Below are positions 39,861 through 49,117 of a stretch of 64,000 bases of DNA, one piece after another (position 1 is the stretch's first letter; each line of letters starts with the position of its first letter). The position numbers and the translations under genes are program-made. The notes below the pieces were generated by a model. The model ran no database searches. It was not told the DNA's origin and saw only the letters and a list, made by a program, of their open reading frames with translations. Source of the stretch: Haemophilus seminalis (GTDB taxonomy: Bacteria > Pseudomonadota > Gammaproteobacteria > Enterobacterales > Pasteurellaceae); contig NZ_VCED01000005.1 of assembly GCF_006384255.1 (NCBI RefSeq), positions 62,001 through 126,000 on the forward strand, given 5' to 3'.

Positions 39861-40574
39861 ATGCCACAACTAATTAGCAACAAATTCAAGTTAGACCTTG
39901 CCAAGCTAGAGCAAAACGCATTAATTGAGCTATTTGAAGTGGATTTGCGAGGTTTAAAAGATGCTGACGGTATAAATGGCGAGCTCTATCGCTTTTACGT
40001 AGGCAAAAATGAAAAATCGCAATCTATCGTATGGCAAGGCAAAACATTTGAGCCATTTGCTGTAAAAGCAGATGGTTTTGAAATGTCAGGTAATGGCCCA
40101 AGTAATCGACCAACTCTCACTCTGGGAAATATTAACGGATTTATTACCGCACTTTGTAACCGCTTTGATCAATGTTTGGGTGGAATTGTCAGACGCAGAT
40201 TAGTCTATATGCACTATCTTGACGCGGTGAATTTTGCAAATGGCAATAAAAAAGCAGATCCAACGCAAGAGGCATTAAGTTACTTTGTGATTGAGCAATT
40301 ATCCTCATTAAATCGAGATATTGCCCAATTTACACTGGCTTTGCCATCTGAGACTGACAACGCATTAATTGGTGCAAGAATGATTACATCCACTTGTAGT
40401 TGGTTATACCGTAGCGTTGAGTGTGGCTATACAGGCGGAGCAGTCGCAGATGAAAAAGACCAGCCAACTACAGATCCTCAAAAGGATAAATGCAGCGGAT
40501 TATTGACTGGATGTAAATTGCGAAACAATACGCATAACTATGGCGGATTTGTTAGCGTTGATAAGTTGGGGTAA
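39861..40574 (+). CDS. Minor tail protein L
   Basis: The 237-residue protein fits lambda gpL, a tail-tip component. The N-terminal region has L-I-E-L-F-E-V-D-L. The C-terminal quarter has four cysteines (C-S-W-L-Y-R-S-V-E-C-G-Y-T-G, then K-C-S-G-L-L-T-G-C), which bind an iron-sulfur cluster in gpL. TTGGAGC precedes the ATG. It begins the tip operon L-K-I-J. Confidence 0.92.
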   Translation: MPQLISNKFKLDLAKLEQNALIELFEVDLRGLKDADGINGELYRFYVGKNEKSQSIVWQGKTFEPFAVKADGFEMSGNGPSNRPTLTLGNINGFITALCNRFDQCLGGIVRRRLVYMHYLDAVNFANGNKKADPTQEALSYFVIEQLSSLNRDIAQFTLALPSETDNALIGARMITSTCSWLYRSVECGYTGGAVADEKDQPTTDPQKDKCSGLLTGCKLRNNTHNYGGFVSVDKLG

Positions 40575-40576
40575 CA

Positions 40577-41311
40577 ATGGACGGCAAATTACATAACGAA
40601 ATTATTAGTTATTCAAAATCAAAAGAACCGCAAGAAAGTTGCGGTTTTATTGTTTTAGTAGGTGGTGAAAAAGTCTTTATCCCTTGCGAAAACGCATCAG
40701 AAGATAAAGAAAACCATTTTGAAATATCGCCAGAAGATTACATTGCAGCAAGTGAGAAAGGCGAGGTTTTTGCCTTAGTCCACTCACACCCACAAGGCGA
40801 GCCAAAACTATCACAAGCAGATTTACAAACACAACTTTATAGCCAGTTAGATTTTTGGTTAGTTTGTGATGAGCAAATCCATATTTTTCCGAAGATTCCA
40901 TTTTTAATTGGCCGTGATTTTAAACACGGTGAAATGGATTGCTACACATTATTTAGAGATTTTTACCGCTTATCTGGTTGTAATTTACCTGATTTTGAGC
41001 GTGATGATTACTGGTGGGAAGATGGCTTTAATCTCTACCTAGATAACATGGCTAAACATGGTTTTGAGCAAGTAGAAGAACCACAAATAGGCGATGTTAT
41101 TTTAATCAATATCGGGGCTGATGTACCCAATCACGCGGCAATTTATGTGGGCAATCAAATGGTACTTCATCATGCGCCAAAACGATTATCTAAGCGTGAT
41201 TTATATGATGGATATTGGCTTAAACACACTCATAGTATTTGGAGATATAACGCATGGTCAACGTTAGATTTTACGGCAGCCTTAAACACTTTGGATCTGA
41301 ATTTAGGCTAG
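40577..41311 (+). CDS. Tail assembly protein K (JAMM and NlpC/P60)
   Basis: The N-terminal JAMM domain shows L-V-H-S-H-P-Q-G-E-P with a later S-Q-A-D (residues about 71-85). The C-terminal NlpC/P60 domain has M-D-C-Y-T-L (catalytic Cys near 121) and N-H-A-A-I-Y-V-G (His near 192). It is a peptidoglycan-acting or tail-processing peptidase. Gene I starts inside its last 58 bp. Confidence 0.93.
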   Translation: MDGKLHNEIISYSKSKEPQESCGFIVLVGGEKVFIPCENASEDKENHFEISPEDYIAASEKGEVFALVHSHPQGEPKLSQADLQTQLYSQLDFWLVCDEQIHIFPKIPFLIGRDFKHGEMDCYTLFRDFYRLSGCNLPDFERDDYWWEDGFNLYLDNMAKHGFEQVEEPQIGDVILINIGADVPNHAAIYVGNQMVLHHAPKRLSKRDLYDGYWLKHTHSIWRYNAWSTLDFTAALNTLDLNLG

Positions 41312-41841
41312 ATTGCCAAACTACGGCGGAGATAGTCCAAGCCTTAACGAGCCAAATTCCTAAATTGCGTCAATCCATCCAGCAAGGATTGTTTACCGTG
41401 CGAGTAGGGCGAGACTACTTTGATAATCGCTATCTTGAGCAAGGATTGAGCCACAAGCTAAAAGATGATGCAACAGTCCATTTTACACCTGTTTTAAAAG
41501 GCTCAAAACGTGGCGGATTATTTGGCGTGATTGCCGGTGTCGCAATTATTGCGGGTGCAATCGCTTTAGGCCCCCTTGGATTTGGTCTTCTTAGTAGCAA
41601 TGCGGCTTGGATAGTGGGTTCTGTTGGAGCGTCTCTATTATTGGGTGGTGTTGCTCAAATGCTCACAAAAATGCCAGAAATGAAGATGGGCACTGAAAAA
41701 GAAAAGAAACAATCTACGGCATTTTCAAACCTGTCGAATATGACAGCGCAGGGAAAACCTATGCCATTGGCGTATGGGAGAATGAGAGTAGGCTCTCTCA
41801 TCATATCTCAGGGTGTAGAAACGATGGATACTGAAATTTAA
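41254..41841 (+). CDS. Tail assembly protein I
   Basis: The 195 residues begin with a ubiquitin-like lambda gpI domain (V-R-F-Y-G-S-L-K-H-F-G). A Gly/Ala-rich hydrophobic hairpin follows near 90-140 (G-V-I-A-G-V-A-I-I-A-G-A-I). The C-terminal Y-G-R-M-R-V-G-S is conserved in gpI. GGAGA lies seven bases before the ATG within gene K. Confidence 0.9.
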   Translation: MVNVRFYGSLKHFGSEFRLDCQTTAEIVQALTSQIPKLRQSIQQGLFTVRVGRDYFDNRYLEQGLSHKLKDDATVHFTPVLKGSKRGGLFGVIAGVAIIAGAIALGPLGFGLLSSNAAWIVGSVGASLLLGGVAQMLTKMPEMKMGTEKEKKQSTAFSNLSNMTAQGKPMPLAYGRMRVGSLIISQGVETMDTEI

Positions 41842-41851
41842 GGAGTTTTCA

Positions 41852-44800
41852 ATGGGTAAAGGTGGCGGTGGTGGCGGACATACGCCAGTCGAGGCAAAAG
41901 AGAGTGGAAGAAGTAAGCAACTTGTTAAAATTGTTGAAGTAATCTCTGAGGGCGAGGTTTACGGTTTAGCCGATGGGATGAAGTCCATCTATTTTGACAA
42001 AACACCAGTACAAAACAAAGACGGCTCTTATAATTTTAAAAATGTGCAGGTAGAGGGGCGTGTAGGCGGTCAAGTACAGGATTTAATGGCTGGGTTTAAC
42101 ACCTCGGAAAAAGAAGTAGGTGTTGGCGCTCTAGTTAAAAAAAAATCTACCGCTTACAAGAACTGTGACGGATGCCAAAGTATCTCGATTACGCTTAACT
42201 ATCGGTGTCCAATCGCTTTTTAAGCAAGAGGATAATGGCGACACAAACGGAACAACGGTAAACTTTATCATTACCATTGGCTCAAGAACTTACCCTGTGT
42301 CAATTAGTGGCAAGTATAGCTCTCAGTATTTGCAACATCATACTTTTGACAATCTGCCTAGTGTGCCATTTATCGTGAAAGTTGAACGAACTACAGACGA
42401 TAGCACAATACAGCGCCTACAAAATAACACCATTTGGTCTAGCTACACTGAAATTATTGATACCGAGTTTACTTATCCAAACACCGCTTTAATGGGGGTT
42501 AAGTTTGACTCGGAGTATTTTAGCAATATCCCTACTCGTACCTATGACTTACTAGGTTTAAAAGTCAAAGTACCAAGCAACTATGACACTCGCACGCGTC
42601 AATATACTGGTATATGGGATGGCACATTTAAAATTGACTGGACGGATAATCCTGCTTGGGTGCTCTATGATGTGGTGACGAATAAACGCTATGGCTTGGG
42701 CGGAAGACTTGGTGAGTTTGGCGCGGATAAATGGGCGTTATATCAAGTCGCTCAATATTGTGACCAATTAGTGCCAGATGGTTTTGGTGGGCAAGAACCA
42801 AGATTTACTTGTAATGCTTGGTTAACCGAACAACGCTCGGCTTACCAAGTTATTAATGATATTTGCTCAATTTTCAGAGCAATGCCAGTTTGGAATGGTC
42901 AGCAACTAACCGTGGTAATGGATAGACCTGCAGATCCAGTTTGGACTTATACAAATGCCAATGTGGATGAAAACGGATTTAGTTATACATTTTCAGCCAG
43001 AAAATCCCGCCACAACGCAATACAAGTTGAATACGCAGATAAAGAGAATAGCTATGAAAAAGCCATTGAGTATGTCTCTGATGACGAATCTATCCGTAAA
43101 AACGGATTAAACGTTAAGAAAATCACGGCTTTTGGCTGTACATCAAGAGGGTAAGCGCACCGTACAGCTCTATGGTTGTTGCAAACAGAAAAACTAGAAA
43201 CTAAAACCGTTACCTTTACTGTTGGCGCGGAAGGGCTAATGCATATACCTGGAGACATTATCAAAGTCGCTGATACGCACTATGCTGGTACGAATATTGG
43301 AGGTCGAGTTTTAGCTATTAATGGCACGACCGTTACATTAGATCGCGAAATTACCCTTAGCGGCAATAGTTATCTTAGCTATATCAATGCTAACGCTAAG
43401 CATCAAAATATTAAGATTATCTCAGTCAATGGTGCAGAGGTCACACTCGACCAACCGCCAGTAGGTTTGGAACTCTACGGTGTATGGTCTTTAGCTACTC
43501 AACAAGTAACAAGCCAATTATTTAAGGCGCTATCTGTAAAAGAGGAGGATAAAGGCAAGTACACCATTATGGCGTTACAACACGAGCCACAAAAAGAGGC
43601 GATTGTTGATAATGGCGCCAAGTTTGAGCCAGTAGGAACGAGCGTACTTACTACACCGCAAATTAGTAACATTGGTGTGGCAGTAAATGCAGATGGTAGC
43701 GTATCAGTTGACAGTAGCGTGACTGGCGGTAATGGCATCGTCAAATACGATATCCGCATTTACAAAGGCGGTGTGCTATATGACGTACGATTAGGGCAAT
43801 CGTCTCCCAATCTTAATATAGATAGTCTCGAAAATGGGGATTATAGCGTCCTTATCCAGGTTAAAAATGATAATGGGCAGTTATTGAGTGAAAAAACTCA
43901 GACTTTTACCATCAATAAACCGCCAGCGCCAACAGGCGTAAGAACAACTGGCGGTCTGGGTAATATCACGCTTGAGTGGGATTGGGTTGATGATGCGACG
44001 GCAACAGAAATTTTTGCCAGTGAAACAGATGACATTAAAACAGCCAAACGTTTGACGAAAGTCACGGCAAGAATGTACACGCACGAAGTTGGCGCAAAAC
44101 AGGTTAGATATTACTGGTTGCGACATACTCGTGGTGTGAATGTTGGCCCATTTAATCAGCAGTCAGGAATTAAAGGCGAAAGTGCGGTAGATATTGATGC
44201 CGAATTAGAGGTGCTGAATAAAAAGCTATCTAAGAACATTGTAAATGAGGTAATTGATACTGCGTTGCCAGCTCGCAACCTTGAAATGACTAAAACCGTA
44301 ACAGGGTTAAACGTCAATAAATTTATAGGCTACAAGCAAGTCTATAATACGGCCGATGGAAAACTATACACTTGGAACGGAAGTAAATACATCGAAAATG
44401 GGGTTGATGTAAACGGCATACGAATCAATACAACTCAATTAGTAGGCACGTTACAAGCTAATCAGATTGGTGTAAACACAATTGGAGCTGGAGCGTTACA
44501 GGCTGGAGCTGTGCGAGCCGAACACATGGCAGCAGGGCAGGTTACTGCTGATAAAATGGCTATAGGGCTAGGTGGAAATTTATTATACAACCCTATTTTT
44601 GCTAATAATGGTTATGGTTGGAATACATTTTTTAATAATAATGCAACAGGAACCCATATAGCTCATCAACGTTCTGATACTTGGGGAAATTTATGTTATT
44701 TACCAAATGAGAATATATTTACAGGTAGTTTTAACGTTTCTAATGCTAGTATTGCTAACGGTGCTAGAGTTGGTGGTGTTTATATCAATGTACCTGTTAT

Positions 44801-45509
44801 TGCTGGAAAATGGTATATGTTGTCTTGTTATGTTGGTTGTCATCGTGGCGTTATTCGAGTCTCACCTGAGTTTAGAACGGCTAACGGTGGTTGGGTTGGC
44901 ATTAAATATAGCAAGACTTCTAACGCAGGATTTACAGGAGGACTAAAAGGAGCAGAAAGAATATATGTTCTAGCACAAGCTCCTAATGATGCAATAAGCG
45001 TTGATTTTTTTATTTCTGTTTATAAAACAGAAAATACAAGTAATCTTGCTTGGTTTGCTCAACGTCCAATGCTCGAAGAATGCACTGAACACACCCGCGA
45101 ACCTAGCCCATGGCAAAACGCAGGTGTAACCGCTATTCACGGTGGGTCGATTGTTACTAACTCAATCACCACGCAACAAATGGCAGCTAATAGCATTACA
45201 GCTAATGAGATTGCAGCTGGTGCGGTTGCTGCAAGACATATTGCAGTAGGTAGTATCGGAGCGGATCATATTGCTACACGGTCATTGACTGCCGACAAGC
45301 TTAATGTGTCTCAACTCTCTGCTGTTAGCTCTAATATGGGCGATATTAACGGTGGGTCACTTAATATTAATAATAGATTTAAGGTTAGTCGAGATGGCCA
45401 AGTTGAAATGAGGGCAGCAACTGGCAAGGTCGGAATGGTTGTAAACAACGACAGTATTATTGTTTATGACGAGAGAGGTAACGTGCGAGTTAAAATAGGT
45501 AAATTATGA
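41852..45509 (+). pseudogene. J: Tail tip protein J, disrupted by frameshift and nonsense
   Basis: The gene would encode about 1218 residues of a lambda J-type host-specificity protein. It is split into three readable parts: 41852-42223, then in another frame 42165-43154, then 43176-45509 in the same frame as the second. A run of nine A (42137-42145) has one A too many: with eight A the reading continues as V-K-K-N-L-P-L-T-R-T-V-T-D. At 43152-43154 a TAA stands where homologues have Gln in G-C-T-S-R-G-Q-A. Downstream are tip domains, a fibronectin-III-like segment (P-P-A-P-T-G-V-R) and repeats rich in I-T-A-N-E-I-A-A-G. A full-length tip cannot be made without slippage and readthrough. Confidence 0.88.
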
Positions 45510-45931
45510 TTAGTTTAATCTTATTTGTATCGATTGTATCGGTTGTTTTGTTATTGGTTCTGCTGAAGAGAAAACGGAGGGTAAAGGTGGCCAATCAAGG
45601 AATTGAAACTTATGACGCCTTAAACAATATAACATTCTCAACAGAGAATAGGTTATTTAAGTATATAGGTTATAAAGACTTACCGATAGGCAGGTTTAGT
45701 ATAACCGCTGGAACGAATGTTGGAAACGTTGTTTTTATTCCAATTACGCTCTCGACCAACAATCAAGAGCTATCTCATCAAGTGGCTATAGCAGTTGATA
45801 TGCCGTATATTTCAGAGGCGAGAGTTAGCGGGAATACTTTTACGGGGACGGTTAAATCACCTATGGATTTTCGTTATGAGGGAAACCTCAGAACTAAACC
45901 ATTAATCAGAATTTTTTATGGAGTCTATTAA
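45506..45931 (+). CDS. Tail-tip accessory protein with N-terminal anchor
   Basis: The 141 residues start with a membrane-type helix and basic stretch (MISLILFVSIVSVVLLLVLL, then K-R-K-R-R). A beta-rich domain contains G-I-E-T-Y-D-A-L-N-N-I-T-F-S. The same G-I-E-T-Y-D-x-x-x-x-x-x-F-S element occurs in the next gene. The ATG overlaps the J stop (ATGA). It is probably linked to tail-tip or receptor function, but an anchored product is unusual for a virion protein. Confidence 0.68.
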   Translation: MISLILFVSIVSVVLLLVLLKRKRRVKVANQGIETYDALNNITFSTENRLFKYIGYKDLPIGRFSITAGTNVGNVVFIPITLSTNNQELSHQVAIAVDMPYISEARVSGNTFTGTVKSPMDFRYEGNLRTKPLIRIFYGVY

Positions 45932-46527
45932 TGTACGGATTTTCAGGCATTACAGATGTAAATGACGGCTTTTTAAGTATGTCTCTACAAAGACGAGGGC
46001 GCTCTCAATTCTCTAACAACTTCGCTAATATTGCTGTATCTGACACCGATATTATTGTTATATCTAGTTGTAATGGTGATGTAGCGCAGTTTAAGAAAAA
46101 TGGCGGAAATATAGTTTTATACAGCCCAAATGCAACATACGTTGAGTATTTAATATTTAATACAAACACAGCCAAAAGCAGCGGATATGGAATAGAAACG
46201 TATGATAGCAATGGTCGAGTTGTTTTCTCATCAAACCATAAATTCCTTAGACCAATCAAAATTGTAGATACAAATTTAAACAAAGGCACTTTCACCGAAA
46301 CAGTAAAAGCAGGCGGAAAATATGGAGTTATCCTTTCTAACTACGGATTCCGTATAAACATCACACCAGATTACTGTCGCAAAATAATGAGAAGTATCAG
46401 GATTGATAATCAAATCAAATTCAGCTCTATCAATCACGATGATCAAGGTGCTGGAAGAATAGGTATGACATATAACGATGATTCATTCTATGCTAATGCA
46501 ATCATTGTTGACATTACATGGTATTAA
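45931..46527 (+). CDS. Tail-tip accessory protein, beta-rich (198 aa)
   Basis: The protein begins MYGFSGITDVNDGFLSMSLQ and contains G-Y-G-I-E-T-Y-D-S-N-G-R-V-V-F-S-S, matching the element in the previous gene. It lacks a membrane segment. Such modules are common at the tip of lambda-like tails of Pasteurellaceae and enteric phages. It overlaps the previous gene by 1 bp. Confidence 0.68.
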   Translation: MYGFSGITDVNDGFLSMSLQRRGRSQFSNNFANIAVSDTDIIVISSCNGDVAQFKKNGGNIVLYSPNATYVEYLIFNTNTAKSSGYGIETYDSNGRVVFSSNHKFLRPIKIVDTNLNKGTFTETVKAGGKYGVILSNYGFRINITPDYCRKIMRSIRIDNQIKFSSINHDDQGAGRIGMTYNDDSFYANAIIVDITWY

Positions 46528-46538
46528 CAGGAGCAAAT

Positions 46539-46832
46539 ATGACAACATTCAACAAAATCTTAAACCCAATGTATTCGGTGATTGCGGCATACTCAAGACA
46601 AGAGGATGGCTCAATTAATGCTAAATATGTACTTGGTACTGGCACAGACAATGACGGGGAAGTGACAGACTTTACTCCGATCATCTCGGAATATAAATGG
46701 ATTGATCCAGCCGCAGCAAAAAGCATTTTTGGTAAGCCATTAACTCAAGATGACATTGGCAAAACAACGGAGCAAATCGATTTAGATCGCATCTATGCTT
46801 ACTTAAAAGAGCAAGGACAAATTGTTATCTAA
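46539..46832 (+). CDS. Late phage protein (97 aa)
   Basis: The start is the ATG at 46539, preceded by AGGAGC. The product is soluble, with S-E-Y-K-W-I-D-P and a helical end (Q-I-D-L-D-R-I-Y-A-Y-L-K-E). It follows the tail-tip genes and is closed by a terminator. No family recognised. Confidence 0.65.
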   Translation: MTTFNKILNPMYSVIAAYSRQEDGSINAKYVLGTGTDNDGEVTDFTPIISEYKWIDPAAAKSIFGKPLTQDDIGKTTEQIDLDRIYAYLKEQGQIVI

Positions 46833-46850
46833 TCATCTAATTATTAGAGA

Positions 46851-46873
46851 TACCGCCTACGGGCGGTTTTTTG
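46851..46873 (+). terminator. Terminator in the late tail region
   Basis: An ACCGCC/GGCGGT stem with T6 lies about 20 bp after the stop at 46832. Confidence 0.85.
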
Positions 46874-46946
46874 TTGGAGGGGAAAATTAAAATAATCGAT
46901 TTGGAAATGATTCGTGGAAATGACGAACTATTTAGGGAGGATAAGA

Positions 46947-47288
46947 ATGGATGAGATTATTTTTGAGTGGATTCGTGGCGATGATGAAGTGGAAACCTTA
47001 GTTTTTATTGAAGAAAATGGAGATCCTTTGGATTTTACAGGCTGCCATTTTGATTGCGACATTGAGCCTTTAAATAAGAAGGGTGATAGGATTCATTTAT
47101 CCACCGATAATCAAGGCATTATTATCAACGGGAATGAAGTCAGCCTTATCATCGCCCATGAACAAACGGAAAATGTGACGTGGAAAGAGGCAAGATTTGA
47201 CCTGCAGCAAACCACGCCAGACGGAAAAATTAAAACGTGGTGTGGTGGAGAAGTGCAGTTACACCACGATATTACACGGAGAGTATGA
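46947..47288 (+). CDS. Late phage protein, baseplate-associated type (113 aa)
   Basis: The product from the ATG at 46947 (preceded by GGGAGG) reads M-D-E-I-I-F-E-W-I-R-G-D-D-E and contains F-T-G-C-H-F-D-C-D-I, then W-C-G-G-E-V-Q-L-H-H-D-I-T. Similar small beta-rich proteins occur after tip genes in many siphophages and are of unknown function. It overlaps or abuts the next gene. Confidence 0.65.
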   Translation: MDEIIFEWIRGDDEVETLVFIEENGDPLDFTGCHFDCDIEPLNKKGDRIHLSTDNQGIIINGNEVSLIIAHEQTENVTWKEARFDLQQTTPDGKIKTWCGGEVQLHHDITRRV

Positions 47289-47440
47289 TGCAAACTATCC
47301 AAGTAAAACCCAAGCAAACTGTGCAAATCAAGGTTAAGCCTTGTGTAAAGCTGGCAAGCCTTGCACTGTTTGATAAAGCACTTTTAACAATTTACAACCA
47401 AGCTAAAGAGGACTACAAACATGGAAAAATTAGAAATTAA
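47288..47440 (+). CDS. Small late phage protein (50 aa)
   Basis: The basic product starts M-Q-T-I-Q-V-K-P-K-Q-T-V-Q-I-K-V-K-P. GGAGA lies five bases before the ATG at 47288, and an in-frame ATG three bases earlier is an alternative. It overlaps the next gene by 20 bp. Function unknown. Confidence 0.58.
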   Translation: MQTIQVKPKQTVQIKVKPCVKLASLALFDKALLTIYNQAKEDYKHGKIRN

Positions 47441-47789
47441 CCAACAAGACCAAGGTTTTGCGTATCAAGTTGGCAAAGATATTACTCAATTACAAGAGGC
47501 TGTAGCAGCATTACAAGCCGCCGCTACCGCTCAACAGGGGACAAAAACTCAATGGGTACAGAAAGTGACGGCTAAACCAGGTACGGTTTTTGGCGGGATG
47601 ACACAAATCAAAGTCCATCCTAACCTGGTCAACAAAATTTGTGCTGTTAAGTTAGGGGATTATTCGCCGACGTTCGAACAGTTGGGCGAATACTTCGAAA
47701 CACAAAAAAACGAAGATTCTTTTCCTATCTATTTTATTGCCCTTGCAGACCAACATGAGCATGTGGATTTTGAGACTGAGGTGGAGTGA
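47421..47789 (+). CDS. Late phage protein (122 aa)
   Basis: The N-terminal 40 residues are helical or coiled (A-V-A-A-L-Q-A-A-A-T-A-Q-Q), followed by a beta-rich domain with W-V-Q-K-V-T-A-K-P-G-T-V-F-G-G-M. It is the last prophage gene before attR and is closed by a strong terminator. No function assigned. Confidence 0.62.
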   Translation: MEKLEINQQDQGFAYQVGKDITQLQEAVAALQAAATAQQGTKTQWVQKVTAKPGTVFGGMTQIKVHPNLVNKICAVKLGDYSPTFEQLGEYFETQKNEDSFPIYFIALADQHEHVDFETEVE

Positions 47790-47833
47790 TAAATGTGACG
47801 GCGGGTAATTCCGCTGTTTCTTATATCTAATTT

Positions 47834-47869
47834 AAACGCCCTTTAATGATGATTTAAAGGGCGTTTTTT
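47834..47869 (+). terminator. Terminator of the prophage late region
   Basis: A 12-bp stem AACGCCCTTTAA/TTAAAGGGCGTT is followed by T6. It insulates the convergent ssrA gene from late phage transcription. Confidence 0.9.
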
Positions 47870-48074
47870 ATCTAGGTTTAATCTGTGATTTATGCAAAAA
47901 ATTTTGCGAACTTATGCACGCATTATTCTTTCCAAGAAATTTAATACTCAGGGAATAGAACAGTCCGCGGATCATTCACGGATCATTTTAAGTTATTATT
48001 TAGTTATATCGCCGTTAGTGAATTCCCTATAAGGTATTGTTTTTATTGGCGTTGTTATGGCAAGGTTATTTAAA
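47870..48074. other. attP right arm, non-coding
   Basis: I see no gene. Two direct copies of CGGATCATT (47968-47976 and 47979-47987) occur here, and CGCGGATCA also occurs beside attL (1584-1592). They are candidate integrase arm-type sites. Confidence 0.45.
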
Positions 48075-48105
48075 ATTTGGTGGAGCTGGGGGGAGTTGAA
48101 CCCCC
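48075..48105. repeat. attR core within ssrA
   Basis: The 31 bases are identical to attL (1496-1526). In this copy they form the 3' end of the intact tmRNA gene, so integration regenerates ssrA with a phage-supplied 3' end. Confidence 0.93.
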
Positions 48106-48443
48106 GTCCGAAATTACTCTACCTTCAGTACTACACGTTTAGTCTAGTCTTTAATTTCACTTAAGCATGCGGACAGACACGCTAAACTTAAGCTAGTTTG
48201 ATTCAGTTTAGTGCTTCGATCCTCAAACGGTGGCTTCCACACGATCTCGTTTTGGTTTGACTCCGCGTTATCCCCGTCTTACGAGCGGAAGCTAGGGCGC
48301 GAAGGCTAAATGCAGGTTATTAAGCTGCTAAAGCGTATTGTTCGTCGTTTGCGACTATTTTTTTGCGGTTTATTTACGAGGCCTACCGCACCTCGACGTG
48401 CACCTTGGGCTTCGCTAATCCCGTCGAATCCAGAATCAGCCCC
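48078..48443 (-). ncRNA. ssrA: tmRNA
   Basis: The 366-nt transfer-messenger RNA rescues stalled ribosomes. The 5' end GGGGCTGATTCTGG and the 3' end AGCTCCACCA form the tRNA-like part. The tag frame, at 48352 to 48320, encodes ANDEQYALAA followed by TAA, the known H. influenzae tag. The 3' 28 nt belong to the prophage attR, and the former terminator is now at 1428-1461, so transcription must end within prophage sequence. Confidence 0.97.
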
Positions 48444-48446
48444 AAA

Positions 48447-48474
48447 ATTATGCACTAGTCTAACAAAAAACAAG
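48447..48474 (-). promoter_or_regulatory. ssrA promoter
   Basis: CATAAT (48452-48447) lies about 4 bp from the tmRNA 5' end region, and CTTGTT (48474-48469) is 16 bp upstream. The fit is moderate. Confidence 0.5.
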
Positions 48475-48548
48475 CAGAAGAAAAAGAGCGGTATTTATTA
48501 AATGCGTGAGTTAGGGTAAAATTTCGGCGTTTTTTATAGGAGAAAATA

Positions 48549-49052
48549 ATGTCATTTTTTAAATATTTAGTGCTCGCTTTGTTTGCAGCTAGTTGTTCAA
48601 TTTCTTCTGCAATTGCAAAAGAAAATGTTTCAAAGGAAAAACCTAAAAGTGTAGAAAAAACTGCAACTGCAGAAAAAAGCTACCCTAAGTATGTTAACTA
48701 TGCTATTTCTATTGATGTTGGCGATAGAGATATTGTGGTAGGCGAGGATGGTCAAGTGCTTTCTCGCTTTAAATATACCATTACAAATAAAAGTGAATTC
48801 CCGATTCAAAATATTCAATGGATGAGTGTGTATGTGCATAATCGTCAAGTTGTGCATAGTCAAGATATGCAAATAGAATTAGAAAATACCTTATTACCAG
48901 GCAAGTCTCTGACAATCAATTTACAAATTCCATTTGCTCAAATTGATGAAAAATACCGTTCAATTTTTATGAATACACAAGAACCTATTCATGTTTATAA
49001 AATTGAACGTTCAGTCATGTTTAAAGATAAGAAAGTCGTTTCTGATAATTAA
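48549..49052 (+). CDS. Exported protein of unknown function (167 aa)
   Basis: A signal peptide (MSFFKYLVLALFAASCSISS, with cleavage probably after A-I-A near residue 23) precedes a K/E-rich spacer. An immunoglobulin-like beta domain follows (F-K-Y-T-I-T-N-K-S-E-F-P-I-Q-N-I, with L-L-P-G-K-S-L-T). Such periplasmic domains often mediate protein contact. The Cys at residue 16 lacks a good lipobox. AGGAGAAAA precedes the ATG. It is divergent from ssrA. Confidence 0.8.
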   Translation: MSFFKYLVLALFAASCSISSAIAKENVSKEKPKSVEKTATAEKSYPKYVNYAISIDVGDRDIVVGEDGQVLSRFKYTITNKSEFPIQNIQWMSVYVHNRQVVHSQDMQIELENTLLPGKSLTINLQIPFAQIDEKYRSIFMNTQEPIHVYKIERSVMFKDKKVVSDN

Positions 49053-49075
49053 GTATGTATGTTTGAACATTGATT

Positions 49076-49117
49076 AAAGTGCGGTTATACTAAATAAAAT
49101 TTAACCGCACTTTTTTT
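49076..49117 (+). terminator. Uptake-word hairpin directly before dinB
   Basis: AAAGTGCGGTTA and TAACCGCACTTT form a 12-bp stem followed by T-rich sequence that runs into the dinB ATG. It should terminate the upstream gene. Confidence 0.75.

Larger units (their letters stand above)
1496..48105. mobile_element. Lambda-like prophage integrated in ssrA
   Basis: The element is bounded by a 31-bp direct repeat (1496-1526 and 48075-48105) that is the 3' end of tmRNA. It contains integrase and excisionase next to attL, a CI/Cro switch, O/P replication genes, Nin-type genes, a Q-like gene, a lysis cassette, terminase-portal-MuF-capsid and a lambda-type tail operon ending in J. Accessory genes include at least four recognisable toxin modules, three adenine methylases, four Bro-N/P22_AR_N-type antirepressor genes plus one Rha/KilAC gene, and a tRNA. 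Gene J is broken, so the prophage may be defective for infectious particle formation. Confidence 0.95.

Noticed and set aside
42137-42145. Programmed frameshift making a regulated J product
   Set aside because: J of related phages is a single frame, no stimulatory structure is evident, and a separate nonsense codon downstream would still stop the product.
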